In this document: piece after piece, positions 29,595-37,963 of the stretch
How the letters are laid out: every line of letters begins with the position of its first letter
How positions within the stretch are numbered: the first letter of the stretch is position 1
NCBI GenBank assembly: GCA_016792865.1
Contig: JAEUMJ010000008.1
Coordinates: 1 to 37,963, forward strand
DNA length: 37,963 nt
Direction: 5' to 3'
Source of the DNA: Hyphomicrobiales bacterium
GTDB taxonomy: Bacteria; Pseudomonadota; Alphaproteobacteria; Rhizobiales; Aestuariivirgaceae
Notes under the pieces: generated by a model
The model's input: only the letters and a program-made list of their open reading frames with translations
What the model was told of the DNA's origin: nothing
The model's database searches: none
Program-made: the position numbers and the translations under genes

Positions 29595-29798
29595 ATGCCC
29601 AAGATGAAGACCAAGTCTTCGGCCAAGAAGCGGTTCAAGTTCACCGCTTCCGGCAAGGTGAAGGCAGGTGCCGCCGGCAAGCGCCACGGCATGATCAAGC
29701 GCACCAACAAGCAGATCCGCAACCAGCGTGGCACGATGGTGCTTGCTCCGGGTGATGAACGCCTGGTCAAGATCCACATGCCCTACGCCGCGAAGTAA
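29595..29798 (+). CDS. rpmI: 50S ribosomal protein L35
   Basis: A 67-residue basic protein of the large subunit. [23 protein letters not shown] at the N-terminus and [19 protein letters not shown] are diagnostic. The start at 29595 gives the exact family length. rplT follows after 15 bases. The usual upstream partner infC is missing; the gene to the left is a divergent MFS transporter. Confidence 0.98.
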   Translation: MPKMKTKSSAKKRFKFTASGKVKAGAAGKRHGMIKRTNKQIRNQRGTMVLAPGDERLVKIHMPYAAK

Positions 29799-29813
29799 CG
29801 GGAGGCCTGTCAC

Positions 29814-30170
29814 ATGCCACGCGCAAAAGGCGGCGTTGTCGCCCGCCGCTCCCACAAGAAGGTCCTGGCCCGCGCCAAGGGTTACTTCTCCCGTCGCAAG
29901 AACATCTTCCGCGTTGCCGTGCAGGCCGTCGAGAAGGCGGAACAATACGCCTACATCGGCCGCCGCCAGAAGAAGCGCAATTTCCGCGCCCTCTGGATCC
30001 AGCGCATCAACGCCGGCACCCGCGAACTCGGCCTGACCTACGGCCGATTTATCAACGGCCTCGACAAGGCCGGCATCGAAGTGGACCGCAAGGTCCTCGC
30101 CGATCTCGCTGTGCATGACAAGGCCGCCTTTGCCGCTCTCGTGGAAAAGGCTAAGGCCGCTCTCGCGTAA
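29814..30170 (+). CDS. rplT: 50S ribosomal protein L20
   Basis: A 118-residue 23S rRNA-binding protein essential for early 50S assembly and, in several bacteria, a translational repressor of its own operon. [30 protein letters not shown] at the N-terminus and [48 protein letters not shown] are typical. GGGAGG sits upstream of the ATG. A strong terminator-like hairpin separates it from pheS. Confidence 0.98.
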   Translation: MPRAKGGVVARRSHKKVLARAKGYFSRRKNIFRVAVQAVEKAEQYAYIGRRQKKRNFRALWIQRINAGTRELGLTYGRFINGLDKAGIEVDRKVLADLAVHDKAAFAALVEKAKAALA

Positions 30171-30199
30171 GTTCCGAACAACTTACTGAACGTCATTCA

Positions 30200-30252
30200 C
30201 CGGGCCTTGAGCGGGAGAGCTTTCTCCCATACTCAGGGCCCGGTTTTGTTTT
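30200..30252 (+). terminator. Strong terminator or attenuator between rplT and pheS
   Basis: A 12-pair stem (30200-30211 with 30232-30243; one T-G pair) is topped by an inner GGGAG/CTCCC stem (30213-30217, 30224-30228) and runs into TTTTGTTTT (30244-30252). The pheS Shine-Dalgarno (GAGGA, 30253) follows at once and the ATG is at 30261. It should end rpmI-rplT transcripts. Because no promoter fits between it and pheS, pheST must be expressed by readthrough, or from a promoter overlapping the stem. Confidence 0.88.
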
Positions 30253-30260
30253 GAGGACTC

Positions 30261-31334
30261 ATGATGTCGCTGGAAACCCTGGAGCGCGAAACCCTCGCGC
30301 AGGTCGATGCCGCCGCCGACGAGGCGGCCCTTGAAGCCGTGCGCGTTGCCGCCCTTGGCAAGAAGGGCACGATCTCCGAGCAGATGAAGGGGCTGGGCGC
30401 CATGTCGCCCGACGAGCGCAAGAATTTCGGCGCGGCGCTGAACCTGCTCAAGGACAAGGTGACGGAGGCCATCGCCACCCGCAAGGCCAGCCTTGCCGAC
30501 AAGGCCCTGAACGAGCGCCTTGCCCGCGAGACCGTTGATGTGACGCTGCCGGTGCGCGGCGAAGGCAGGGGCACCATCCATCCCGTCAACCAGGTGTGGG
30601 AGGAGATCGTGCAGATCTTCGGCGACCTCGGTTTTGCCGTTGCCGAAGGCCCGCACATCGAGGACGACTTCCACAACTTCGACGCCCTCAACATGCCGCC
30701 GGAGCATCCTGCCCGGCAGGAGCATGACACCTTCTATTTCAACGAGAAGCCCGATGGCTCGCGCCTTGTGCTGCGCACGCACACAAGCCCGGTGCAGATC
30801 CGCACCATGAAGACGCAGGCCCCGCCCATCCGCATCATTGCGCCGGGCCGCACCTTCCGTTCGGATTCCGACATGACCCACACCCCCATGTTCAACCAGG
30901 TGGAGGGCCTCGTCATCGACGAGACCACCCACATGGGTCATCTCAAGTGGGTGCTGCACGAGTTCTGCAAGGCCTTCTTCGAAGTGAACGAGGTCAGGAT
31001 GCGCTTCCGCGCCTCGCACTTCCCCTTCACCGAGCCTTCCATGGAAGTGGATATCCAGTGCTCGTGGAAAGACGGGCAGGTGAAGATCGGCGAGGGCGAC
31101 TCCTGGCTTGAAATCCTCGGCTCCGGCATGGTGCATCCCAATGTCATGAAGGCCAGCGGCCTTGATCCGGCAAAGGTGCAGGGCTTTGCCTTCGGCATGG
31201 GCATCGACCGCGTGGCCATGCTGAAGTACGGCATCCCCGATCTGCGCGCCTTCTTCGATTCAGACCTGCGCTGGCTGCGCCACTATGGTTTCAGGTCGCT
31301 CAACGTGCCGACCCTTGCAGGAGGACTGTCATGA
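30261..31334 (+). CDS. pheS: Phenylalanine-tRNA ligase alpha subunit
   Basis: A 357-residue class II aminoacyl-tRNA synthetase subunit; the alpha2-beta2 enzyme charges tRNA-Phe. The N-terminal coiled coil (residues 1-90) binds tRNA. The catalytic core has [25 protein letters not shown] (motif 1 region), [41 protein letters not shown] (motif 2) and the C-terminal [18 protein letters not shown] (motif 3). Two ATG codons open the frame; the second (30264) has better spacing to GAGGA. The stop overlaps pheT by four bases (ATGA), giving equal subunit output. Confidence 0.98.
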   Translation: MMSLETLERETLAQVDAAADEAALEAVRVAALGKKGTISEQMKGLGAMSPDERKNFGAALNLLKDKVTEAIATRKASLADKALNERLARETVDVTLPVRGEGRGTIHPVNQVWEEIVQIFGDLGFAVAEGPHIEDDFHNFDALNMPPEHPARQEHDTFYFNEKPDGSRLVLRTHTSPVQIRTMKTQAPPIRIIAPGRTFRSDSDMTHTPMFNQVEGLVIDETTHMGHLKWVLHEFCKAFFEVNEVRMRFRASHFPFTEPSMEVDIQCSWKDGQVKIGEGDSWLEILGSGMVHPNVMKASGLDPAKVQGFAFGMGIDRVAMLKYGIPDLRAFFDSDLRWLRHYGFRSLNVPTLAGGLS

Positions 31335-33724
31335 AATTCACCCTCTCCTGGCTCAAGGATCATCTCGACACTTCGGCCACGGTCGATGAAATCGCTGCCG
31401 GGCTTCTTGGCATCGGCCTCGAAGTCGAGGAGATCAGCGACAAGACCAAGGCGCTGGCGGCCTTCACCGTTGCCCATGTGCAGAAGGCGGAGAAGCATCC
31501 CAACGCCGACAAGCTGCGACTGTGCGTCGTCGAGACCAAAGACGGCGTGAAGCAGGTCGTCTGTGGCGCACCCAATGCCCGCACCGGCATGAAGGCCATC
31601 ATTGCTCTTCCCGGCGTCACCATTCCGGTGACCGGGGCAGTGTTCGCGCCCGCCACGATCCGCGGCGTGGAATCCCAGGCCATGATGTGCTCGGAGCGCG
31701 AGCTGATGCTCTCGGACGAGCATGACGGCATCATCGACGTTCAGGGCGACTGGCCGGTGGGCACGCCCGCCGCACAGGCGCTCGGCCTCGATGACCCGAT
31801 GTTCTACGTGAAGGTGACGGCCAATCGCCCCGACGCGCTGGGCCTCTACGGCATTGCCCGCGACCTCGCAGCCAAGGGGCTTGGCACGCTGAAACCCCTC
31901 GCCGCGCCCAGCGTGAAGGGCACGTTCGACTCGCCCATCGGGGTGACGCTCGACTTTCCCAAGGGTGATGAAAAGGCCTGCCCGCTGTTCGTGGGCCGCT
32001 ACATCCGTGGCGTGAAGAACGGCCCGTCGCCCGCCTGGATGCAGCAGCGCCTCAAGGCCATCGGCCTCCGCCCGATTTCGGCGCTGGTTGACATCACCAA
32101 CTACATCACCTTCGCCTATGCGCGTCCGCTGCATGTGTTCGACGCCGGCAAGGTTCATGGCAACATCACTGCCCGTTTCGCCAGGGAAGGCGAAACGATC
32201 ACGGCACTCGACAACAAGAGCTACACGCTTGCGCCCGGCATGACCGTGATTGCCGACGAGAAGGGACCGGAAGCCGTAGGCGGCATCATCGGCGGCATTC
32301 CCTCATGCTGCACCGACGGGACGGTGGACGTGTTCCTCGAAGCGGCCTACTTCGACCCGGTGCGCACGGCGGCGACGGGCCGCAAGCTGGGCATCAACTC
32401 CGATGCGCGCTACCGCTTCGAACGCGGCATCGACCCTGCCTTCACGCCTGTTGGAGCCGAGATCGCCACGCAGATGATCCTCGATCTTTGCGGCGGCGAG
32501 GCCTCCCATCCGGTGATCGCGGGCAAGGTTCCCGATACGAAGCGCACCTTCACGCTGCGCAAGACGCGGGTGAAGCAGCTCGGCGGGCTTGATTGTCCGT
32601 GGGCGGATCAGTTGCGCATTCTCCGCGCCCTGGGCTTCACCGTCACCGAAGCGGCGGGCGGCGCCTCGTGCATCCCGCCCTCGTGGCGACCGGACGTGAA
32701 CGGCGAGGCCGACCTGGTGGAGGAAATCTGCCGCATCGTCGGCCTTGAGAACATTCCCTTCGCCGAGATGACGCGCCCGCATGCGGTGGCGCGTCCGGTG
32801 CTCACGCCCTTGCAGCGGCGCATGTTGACGACGCGGCGCACGCTGGCCGCGCGTGGCTTCAATGAAGCCGTCACCTATGCCTTCCTGCCGCATTCCCTCG
32901 CCGAGATGTTCGGCGGCGGGCAGAAGGAACTGCAACTTGCCAATGCCATCTCGTCGGAACTGACGGACATGCGGCCGTCGCTCCTGCCCAACCTGCTTGC
33001 GGCGGCGGCGCGAAACCTGGCCCGCGGCCACGCCGGCTTCGCCCTTTCGGAAGTGGGCCACGCCTACGCGGGTGACCAGCCCAAGGATGAAACCCTGCGC
33101 GCCGGGGGCATTCGCCAGGGCGAAGCGGTATCCCGGCAATGGCAGGGCGGCGTCCGCCTTGTGGACGCCTTCGATGCCAAGGCCGATTGCCTCGCCGTTC
33201 TCGACGCCTGTGGCATGGCCGCTTCCACCTTGCAGGTGGTCAACACCGCCCCGGCCTGGTTCCATCCCGGCCGCAGCGGCACCCTGCAGATGGGACCGCA
33301 GAACAAGATTGCCCATTTCGGCGAAATCCATCCGAAGATTCTTGCGGCCATGGATGTGAAAGGTCCGGTCGCGGCATTCGAGATCGTGCTGAACCTCATT
33401 CCGGCCCCGCGCCAGAAGGGCACGGCCAGGCCCGCACTCGTCCTCTCCGATCTGATGAGCGTGTCCCGTGACTTCGCCTTCGTCGTGGATGACAAGGTGC
33501 AGGCGGCAGAACTTGTGAAGGCCGCCCGCGGCGTGGACAAGGTGACGGTGACGGAGGCGCAGGTCTTCGACGTGTTCAAGCTTGCCGACGGCAAGACCTC
33601 GCTTGCCCTTGAAGTGACCTTGCAGCCGAGGGACAAGACCTTCACCGATGAGGAGATCGATGCGCTTTCGGCCAGGATCGTGGCCGCCGTGACCAAGGCC
33701 ACCGGCGGAACCCTGCGCGGATAG
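31331..33724 (+). CDS. pheT: Phenylalanine-tRNA ligase beta subunit
   Basis: A 797-residue partner of PheS. The N-terminus [22 protein letters not shown] leads into the tRNA-binding OB fold (about residues 39-150; [10 protein letters not shown] and [11 protein letters not shown]). The B3/B4 region carries the editing site that clears mischarged tyrosine. The B5 domain (about 400-475) and catalytic-like B6/B7 domains follow, then the ferredoxin-fold anticodon-binding domain near the C-terminus ([18 protein letters not shown]). Length is normal. The ABC permease gene lies 175 bases downstream, past a hairpin. Confidence 0.98.
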   Translation: MKFTLSWLKDHLDTSATVDEIAAGLLGIGLEVEEISDKTKALAAFTVAHVQKAEKHPNADKLRLCVVETKDGVKQVVCGAPNARTGMKAIIALPGVTIPVTGAVFAPATIRGVESQAMMCSERELMLSDEHDGIIDVQGDWPVGTPAAQALGLDDPMFYVKVTANRPDALGLYGIARDLAAKGLGTLKPLAAPSVKGTFDSPIGVTLDFPKGDEKACPLFVGRYIRGVKNGPSPAWMQQRLKAIGLRPISALVDITNYITFAYARPLHVFDAGKVHGNITARFAREGETITALDNKSYTLAPGMTVIADEKGPEAVGGIIGGIPSCCTDGTVDVFLEAAYFDPVRTAATGRKLGINSDARYRFERGIDPAFTPVGAEIATQMILDLCGGEASHPVIAGKVPDTKRTFTLRKTRVKQLGGLDCPWADQLRILRALGFTVTEAAGGASCIPPSWRPDVNGEADLVEEICRIVGLENIPFAEMTRPHAVARPVLTPLQRRMLTTRRTLAARGFNEAVTYAFLPHSLAEMFGGGQKELQLANAISSELTDMRPSLLPNLLAAAARNLARGHAGFALSEVGHAYAGDQPKDETLRAGGIRQGEAVSRQWQGGVRLVDAFDAKADCLAVLDACGMAASTLQVVNTAPAWFHPGRSGTLQMGPQNKIAHFGEIHPKILAAMDVKGPVAAFEIVLNLIPAPRQKGTARPALVLSDLMSVSRDFAFVVDDKVQAAELVKAARGVDKVTVTEAQVFDVFKLADGKTSLALEVTLQPRDKTFTDEEIDALSARIVAAVTKATGGTLRG

Positions 33725-33780
33725 GGCGAAGCGCGGCGCCCTGCTCATGCGGTTGCGTGGCGCGGTTGTGCGGCGAGGGA

Positions 33781-33823
33781 CGGGAAGGCGGCACCAGTCC
33801 TGCATCCTGTTCATGCCTTCCCG
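33781..33823. terminator. Inverted repeat downstream of pheT
   Basis: CGGGAAGGC (33781-33789) and GCCTTCCCG (33815-33823) are perfect complements separated by 25 bases. It lies between pheT and the permease genes. The long loop and lack of T-run make an intrinsic terminator doubtful; it may instead limit readthrough or mark a promoter-proximal site. Confidence 0.3.
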
Positions 33824-33899
33824 CGTGCGTGGTGATTGATAATCGCTGCGGGATCGCAGAGGCTTGGGGCATGACGCCGCCCCAGCATCCTGCCGCCCG

Positions 33900-34772
33900 A
33901 TGAAGCCACACGACAATCGCGCCTGGCTCCTGATGCTGCCTGCCGGAGCCATCATGCTCACGGTGGGCGTGGTGCCGCTGGTCTCGGTGTTCAACTATTC
34001 CTTCCACGACATCTTCACGCTTCAGGACCTGCATTGGGTGGGGCTGGACTGGTACACCGAAATGATCCGCTCCGGCCGTTTCTGGGGAAGCCTGGCGCGC
34101 AGCCTGCTGTTCTCGGCGCTTGTGCTGTCGGTGCAATTGCCGCTCGGCATCTGGATTGCGCTGGTGCTGACGAAGGTACCGCGGTTGCGCACGCCCGTGC
34201 TGATGCTGGTGGCGCTGCCGCTTGTGGTGCCGTGGAACATGATTCCGGTGATGTGGCTCGACTTGATCAGCAAGACGGGGCTTGCCGGCTCGACCCTTGC
34301 GGCGCTCGGCCTGCCGCTCGATGCCCGCTTCAATGCGCTGCACACCTGGGCGGTGCTGGTGGTGATGGACACCTGGCACTGGCTGGGGCTGGTAGTGATC
34401 CTGGGTTTTGCCGGACTTTCCGGAATCCCCAATGACTATTACCGCGCCGCGGCTGTCGATGGTGCCTCCCGTATCGCCGTGTTCCGCTACATCCAGTTGC
34501 CGAAGATCAGCGGCATCCTCTCGATTGCGGTGCTGCTCCGCTTTGTGGACAGCTTCATGATCTACACCGAAGCCTTCCGCATCAATGCCGGCGGCCCGCA
34601 CCGGGCCACGACCTTCCTCACGCTTGACCTTGGCGAGGAGATCAACAGCTTCACCTATGGTGCGGCGGCGGCCCGCTCCATGATCTATTTCCTGCTGGTC
34701 ATCACTGCCGCCTGGACCTTCCGCACCGTCATGGACCGGCGCCGGGGCGCGATGCAGGACATCAACTCATGA
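33900..34772 (+). CDS. ABC transporter permease, GlpP-like (glycerol uptake type)
   Basis: A 290-residue inner-membrane permease with about six helices of the MalF/UgpA type. It strongly recalls GlpP of the rhizobial glycerol ABC transporter: NRAWLLMLPAGAIML, VPLVSVFNYSFHDIF, VALPLVVPWN, DTWHWLGLVVIL, the EAA-type loop YYRAAAVDGASR...FRYIQLPK, and RFVDSFMIYTEAFRINAGGPHRATTFL. ATG 33900 fits the family; a TTG at 33864 would add twelve non-conserved residues. The second permease overlaps its end by four bases. No ATPase or binding-protein gene is adjacent. The substrate call (glycerol or a small polyol) comes from recalled similarity, not from biochemical signature. Confidence 0.85.
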   Translation: MKPHDNRAWLLMLPAGAIMLTVGVVPLVSVFNYSFHDIFTLQDLHWVGLDWYTEMIRSGRFWGSLARSLLFSALVLSVQLPLGIWIALVLTKVPRLRTPVLMLVALPLVVPWNMIPVMWLDLISKTGLAGSTLAALGLPLDARFNALHTWAVLVVMDTWHWLGLVVILGFAGLSGIPNDYYRAAAVDGASRIAVFRYIQLPKISGILSIAVLLRFVDSFMIYTEAFRINAGGPHRATTFLTLDLGEEINSFTYGAAAARSMIYFLLVITAAWTFRTVMDRRRGAMQDINS

Positions 34773-35593
34773 GTCCTGTTCCTGTGCCCGCCGGAGAAAG
34801 GACGCGCACGCCGGTGTTGCCGCTGCTTCTCCTTGCGGCGCTGGGCCTGTTCATCCTGCTGCCTTTCGCCCAGTCGCTCATCACCAGTTTCGTGTCCACC
34901 ATGGCGCGTGACGGGATCAGGGAAGGCGACGTGAGCCTGATCAACTTCATCAATCTCGTGAAGACACCGGCATTGCGGGCGTCCATTCTCAACTCAACCT
35001 TTTACGTCCTGCTGAACGTCGTCCTCTGCCTGGCGGCGGGATTGCCGGCCGCCTACGCCTACTCCCGCTACAGCTTCACCGGCGACAGGCACTTCTTTTT
35101 CATGCTGCTGATCTTCCGCGTCACGCCCCCGGTGGTGTTGTCGCTGCCGATCTTCATCCTCTTTGCCCATCTCAATCTGGTGAACACGCCCGTGGGGATT
35201 GCGCTGGTGCATTGCCTGTTCAACATTCCGATTGCGATCTGGGTGCTGGAGAGTTTCATCTCCGCCGTGCCGCGCGAGCTGGATGAAACAGCCTTTCTGG
35301 ATGGCTATTCGCTGCCCCGTTTCTTCGTGCGCCACCTCATCCCGGCCATTGCGCCGGGCATCGGTGTCACCGCCTTTTTCTGCTTCATCTTCTCGTGGGT
35401 CGAAGTCGTCTTTGCCCGCATCCTCACGGTGACGGCAGGCATGCCGATCACCATGGCGATCAATTCACTGCTGGGCATCCGGCCCGACATCGGGCTGGTG
35501 ATGGCGATGAATGTCGTGTCCCTCATTCCCGGCCTGGCCATGATCTACTTCGTGCGCCATCACCTGGCGCGAGGGTTTGTCATCAGGACGTGA
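34769..35593 (+). CDS. ABC transporter permease, GlpQ-like (glycerol uptake type)
   Basis: A 274-residue permease of the MalG/UgpE type with six helices, the partner of the preceding gene (four-base overlap, ATGA). Matches to GlpQ-type permeases as I recall them are LPAAYAYSRYSFTGDRHFFF, RVTPPVVLSLPIFIL, ALVHCLFNIPIAIWVLESFISAVPRELDETAFLDGYSLPRFF (the EAA loop), GVTAFFCFIFSWVEVVFARILT and FVRHHLARGF. A soluble binding protein and ATPases would be needed for uptake and are not in the window. The aspA start lies 90 bases downstream. Confidence 0.85.
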   Translation: MSPVPVPAGERTRTPVLPLLLLAALGLFILLPFAQSLITSFVSTMARDGIREGDVSLINFINLVKTPALRASILNSTFYVLLNVVLCLAAGLPAAYAYSRYSFTGDRHFFFMLLIFRVTPPVVLSLPIFILFAHLNLVNTPVGIALVHCLFNIPIAIWVLESFISAVPRELDETAFLDGYSLPRFFVRHLIPAIAPGIGVTAFFCFIFSWVEVVFARILTVTAGMPITMAINSLLGIRPDIGLVMAMNVVSLIPGLAMIYFVRHHLARGFVIRT

Positions 35594-35683
35594 GGTCCGT
35601 TCCCGCTGACCGGCAACGGAGCAGTGGGAAGCGCAAGGCGGATGCTGTATGCTGCCCCTGACCTAACACGGGCGGGAACAGGC

Positions 35684-37081
35684 ATGGCGAACCGGATCGA
35701 ACGGGATTCCTTGGGCGAATGGGCCGTGCCGGAGGAGGCCGACTACGGTGTCCATACGGCGCGCGCGGCGGCGAACTTTCCGATTACCGGCACGCTCCTG
35801 CATCATTATCCCGAACTTATCGTCGCGCTGGCGATGACCAAGAAGGCCGCAGCGGAGGCGAATGCCGAGCTTGGCGTTCTCGATCCCGCAATCGCACGCG
35901 CCATTGCACGGGCCTGTGACCGCCTGATCGCGGGCGAGAACCATCAGCATTTCATTGTCGACATGGTGCAGGGCGGGGCGGGCACCTCGACCAACATGAA
36001 CGCCAACGAGGTCATTGCCAACATGGCGTTGCGGGAGCTGGGCAAGCCGCGCGGCAGCTACGATATCGTCAATCCCAATGACCATGTGAACCTCTCGCAA
36101 TCGACCAATGACGTGTATCCCACGGCGGTCCGCCTCACCATGCTGCGCGAGGTGCCGGCGCTGGTGAGGGCGCAGGAGCAACTGATTGCCGCCTTCGAGC
36201 AGAAGGCGCGGGAGTTCCACGGCATCATCAAGGTGGGCCGCACCCAGTTGATGGATGCGGTGCCCATGCGCCTCGGCTCGGAGTTCAGGGCCTTTGCGGT
36301 CACGGTGGGAGAGGACATCGAGCGCCTACGCGAGTTTTCCTCCCTCCTGCGCGAGGTGAACTTGGGCGGCACGGCGATCGGCACCGGCATCAACACGCCG
36401 CGTGATTACTCCCGCATCGTGATCGGCAGGCTGGCCGGAATCTCCGGCGTGCCGCTGGTTCCGGCGGGCGACCTGATCGAGGCCACCTCGGACATGGGCG
36501 CATTCGTCACCTTCTCCGGCGTGCTGAAGCGCATTGCCGTGAAGCTCTCGAAGATCTGCAACGATCTTCGCCTGCTCAACAGCGGCCCGCGCGCCGGGCT
36601 TGGCGAAATCAGGTTGCCTGCGGTGCAGGCCGGTTCCTCCATCATGCCGGGCAAGGTGAACCCGGTCATCCCGGAAGTGGTGAACCAGATCGCCTATCAG
36701 GTGATCGGCAACGATCTCACCGTCACCCTGGGTGCAGAAGCCGGGCAATTGCAATTGAACGCCATGGAACCCGTGATCGTGTTCAACATCCTGCAATCCA
36801 TGCGCATGCTCTCACGCGGCATGACGGTCCTGCGCGAAAGCTGCGTTCTCGGAATCGAGGCCGATGCGGAGCGTTGCCGTGAGCTTCTGGAAAATTCGCT
36901 GGTCGCGGTCACGGCGCTCAATCCCTTTGTGGGCTATGCCGAAGCAAGCCGCGTCGCCAAGGCGGCCCTCGGCTCGCGGCGCAGCATCCGCGATGTGGTG
37001 CTGTCCGAGAAGCTGATGACGGAAGAGCAACTGGCGCAAGCCTTTGCCACCGAGACGCTGCTCGGCCAGCGCGACGGCTGA
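35684..37081 (+). CDS. aspA: Aspartate ammonia-lyase
   Basis: A 465-residue member of the aspartase/fumarase superfamily, which converts L-aspartate to fumarate and ammonia. The start at 35684 gives the family-like IERDSLGEWAVPEEADYGVHTARAAANFPITG; an upstream in-frame start adds 20 unlikely residues. Other landmarks are QGGAGTSTNMNANEVIAN, NPNDHVNLSQSTNDVYPTA, the VGRTQLMDAVP helix and the flexible catalytic loop GSSIMPGKVNPVIPEV (about residues 316-331). The aspartase-type signatures TSTNMNANEVIAN and YPELI favour AspA over fumarase C. It is 90 bases after the permeases and convergent with the glutathione-transferase gene, with no gap between the stop codons (37081/37082). Confidence 0.93.
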   Translation: MANRIERDSLGEWAVPEEADYGVHTARAAANFPITGTLLHHYPELIVALAMTKKAAAEANAELGVLDPAIARAIARACDRLIAGENHQHFIVDMVQGGAGTSTNMNANEVIANMALRELGKPRGSYDIVNPNDHVNLSQSTNDVYPTAVRLTMLREVPALVRAQEQLIAAFEQKAREFHGIIKVGRTQLMDAVPMRLGSEFRAFAVTVGEDIERLREFSSLLREVNLGGTAIGTGINTPRDYSRIVIGRLAGISGVPLVPAGDLIEATSDMGAFVTFSGVLKRIAVKLSKICNDLRLLNSGPRAGLGEIRLPAVQAGSSIMPGKVNPVIPEVVNQIAYQVIGNDLTVTLGAEAGQLQLNAMEPVIVFNILQSMRMLSRGMTVLRESCVLGIEADAERCRELLENSLVAVTALNPFVGYAEASRVAKAALGSRRSIRDVVLSEKLMTEEQLAQAFATETLLGQRDG

Positions 37082-37963
37082 TCAGGCGAAAGGAAGGTCC
37101 GGCCCCACCGGAACGATGCCGTTGGGGTTCAGCGTCTTGATGGAATAATAGCCGCGCTTGATATGGCCGATGTCCACCGTGGCGCGGATGCCCGGCAGGG
37201 CAATGACATGGGCGATGAAGCGCGAAAGCGCGGGATAGTCGGCGATGCGCTTCCTGTTGCACTTGAAGATGCCGTGATAGGCGGCGTCGAAACGCACCAG
37301 CGTGACGAAGAGGCGGATGTCGCTTTCGGTGAGGTGCGAACCGAAAAGGCATGGCCCGCCGCCTGCGAGCTGCTCTTCCATCCGGTCCAGCGTGGCGAAC
37401 ACATCGGCGTAGGCTTCTTCATAGGCTGCCTGCGTTGTCGCAAAGCCCGCGCGGTAGACGCCATTGTTCAGTGAGGCGTAGATGGAATCGTTGAGAGCAT
37501 CGATCCTGTCACGCAGGTGTTCGGGATAGAGATCGTGGGCATTCCTGGCCAGCGACCCGAAGCCGGAATTGAGGATGCGCAGGATGTCGGCGGATTCATT
37601 GTTGACGATGGTGTTGCGTGTCCTGTCCCACAGCACGGGAACGGTGGCGCGACCGGAAACATGCGGGTCTGCCAGCGTATAGATCTCGTGCAGGTAGGTG
37701 ACGCCGTTCACATGGTCAGGCGTTGCGCCGGGGGCATCGCCGAAGCGCCAGCCTTGCGGCGTCAGCGCGGGTTCCACGACGGAAATGCTGATCACATCCT
37801 CCAGGCCCTTGATGGTGCGTGCCATCAGGGTGCGGCTGGCCCAGGGGCAGATGTAGGCGACGTAGAGATGATAGCGTCCGGCCTCGGCCCTGAAGCCCGC
37901 CTCGCCGGTGGGACCGGCGCTGCCGTCGGGTGTCACGTAGTGACGGAAGCTGGAAACCTGGCG
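37082..37963 (-). CDS. Glutathionyl-hydroquinone reductase-like GST (Xi class), 5'-truncated by window edge
   Basis: The visible 293 codons encode most of an Xi-class glutathione transferase, which removes glutathione from glutathionyl-hydroquinones. The thioredoxin-like part has GEAGFRAEAGRYHLYVAYICPWASR with the catalytic Cys of the CPWA motif. The helical domain carries YEEAYADVFATLDRMEEQL, GSHLTESDIRLFVTLVRFDAAYHGIFKCNRKRI and the C-terminal GHIKRGYYSIKTLNPNGIVPVGP, all typical of the YqjG/ECM4 family. An in-frame GTG at 37936 is not the true start: the frame continues to the edge with QVSSFRHYV, matching the family's conserved QFR-WVT region, and about 30 more residues should lie beyond. 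Confidence 0.92.
   Translation of the reverse strand, partial: RQVSSFRHYVTPDGSAGPTGEAGFRAEAGRYHLYVAYICPWASRTLMARTIKGLEDVISISVVEPALTPQGWRFGDAPGATPDHVNGVTYLHEIYTLADPHVSGRATVPVLWDRTRNTIVNNESADILRILNSGFGSLARNAHDLYPEHLRDRIDALNDSIYASLNNGVYRAGFATTQAAYEEAYADVFATLDRMEEQLAGGGPCLFGSHLTESDIRLFVTLVRFDAAYHGIFKCNRKRIADYPALSRFIAHVIALPGIRATVDIGHIKRGYYSIKTLNPNGIVPVGPDLPFA

Noticed and set aside
30171-30260. Phe-rich leader peptide (pheM-like) before pheS
   Set aside because: No ATG-started short ORF with repeated Phe codons is present in the gap.

Overview
The window is a GC-rich chromosomal segment of an alphaproteobacterium, probably a member of the Hyphomicrobiales (Rhizobiales). The evidence is the gene content and order: rpsT next to dnaA, then dnaN, recF and gyrB; an OlsB-type ornithine acyltransferase; GlpP/GlpQ-like glycerol permeases. 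The dnaA control region also carries a cluster of GANTC sites, the target of the alphaproteobacterial cell-cycle methylase CcrM. The taxonomic placement is inference. I see no phage, insertion sequence, CRISPR array, rRNA or tRNA gene, and no clearly foreign island.

Layout, left to right. 1-5.9 kb: OlsB-like acyltransferase, hybrid sensor histidine kinase, secreted fasciclin-domain protein, ComM/YifB AAA+ ATPase, and a three-helix membrane protein with a degenerate cyclic-nucleotide-binding fold that resembles animal Popeye (POPDC) proteins. 5.9-10.4 kb, minus strand: a tight block xylB - rsmI - yraN - gshB - HAD phosphatase, whose members overlap or nearly touch and use GTG/TTG starts at two junctions. 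10.4-17.9 kb, plus strand: the replication core rpsT, dnaA, dnaN, recF, gyrB. A 667-base non-coding region before dnaA is rich in palindromes and GANTC sites and holds one DnaA-box-like 9-mer. 17.9-20.0 kb: class A penicillin-binding protein, convergent with gyrB with no base between the stop codons.

20.2-23.7 kb: a small sugar-acid cluster made of a UxaA-family dehydratase divergent from an aldo/keto reductase and an L-fuconolactonase-like amidohydrolase. Together they fit a non-phosphorylating L-fucose (or similar aldose) oxidation route: dehydrogenase, lactonase, dehydratase. 23.7-29.3 kb: EamA transporter, iron-sulfur L-serine ammonia-lyase, small XRE regulator, glucose-6-phosphate isomerase and a Bcr/CflA-type drug exporter. 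29.4-33.7 kb: the translation operon rpmI - rplT - pheS - pheT, with a strong terminator-like hairpin just before pheS and no infC in front of rpmI. 33.9-37.1 kb: two GlpP/GlpQ-like permeases without ATPase or binding-protein genes, then aspartate ammonia-lyase. The right edge cuts the 5' end of a glutathionyl-hydroquinone reductase-like gene.

Most of the window is housekeeping. The parts most worth a second look are the dnaA upstream region, the Popeye-like protein, the terminator in front of pheS, the UxaA-containing sugar cluster and the orphan permease pair. All functional calls rest on sequence reading and recalled family features; no database search was run.
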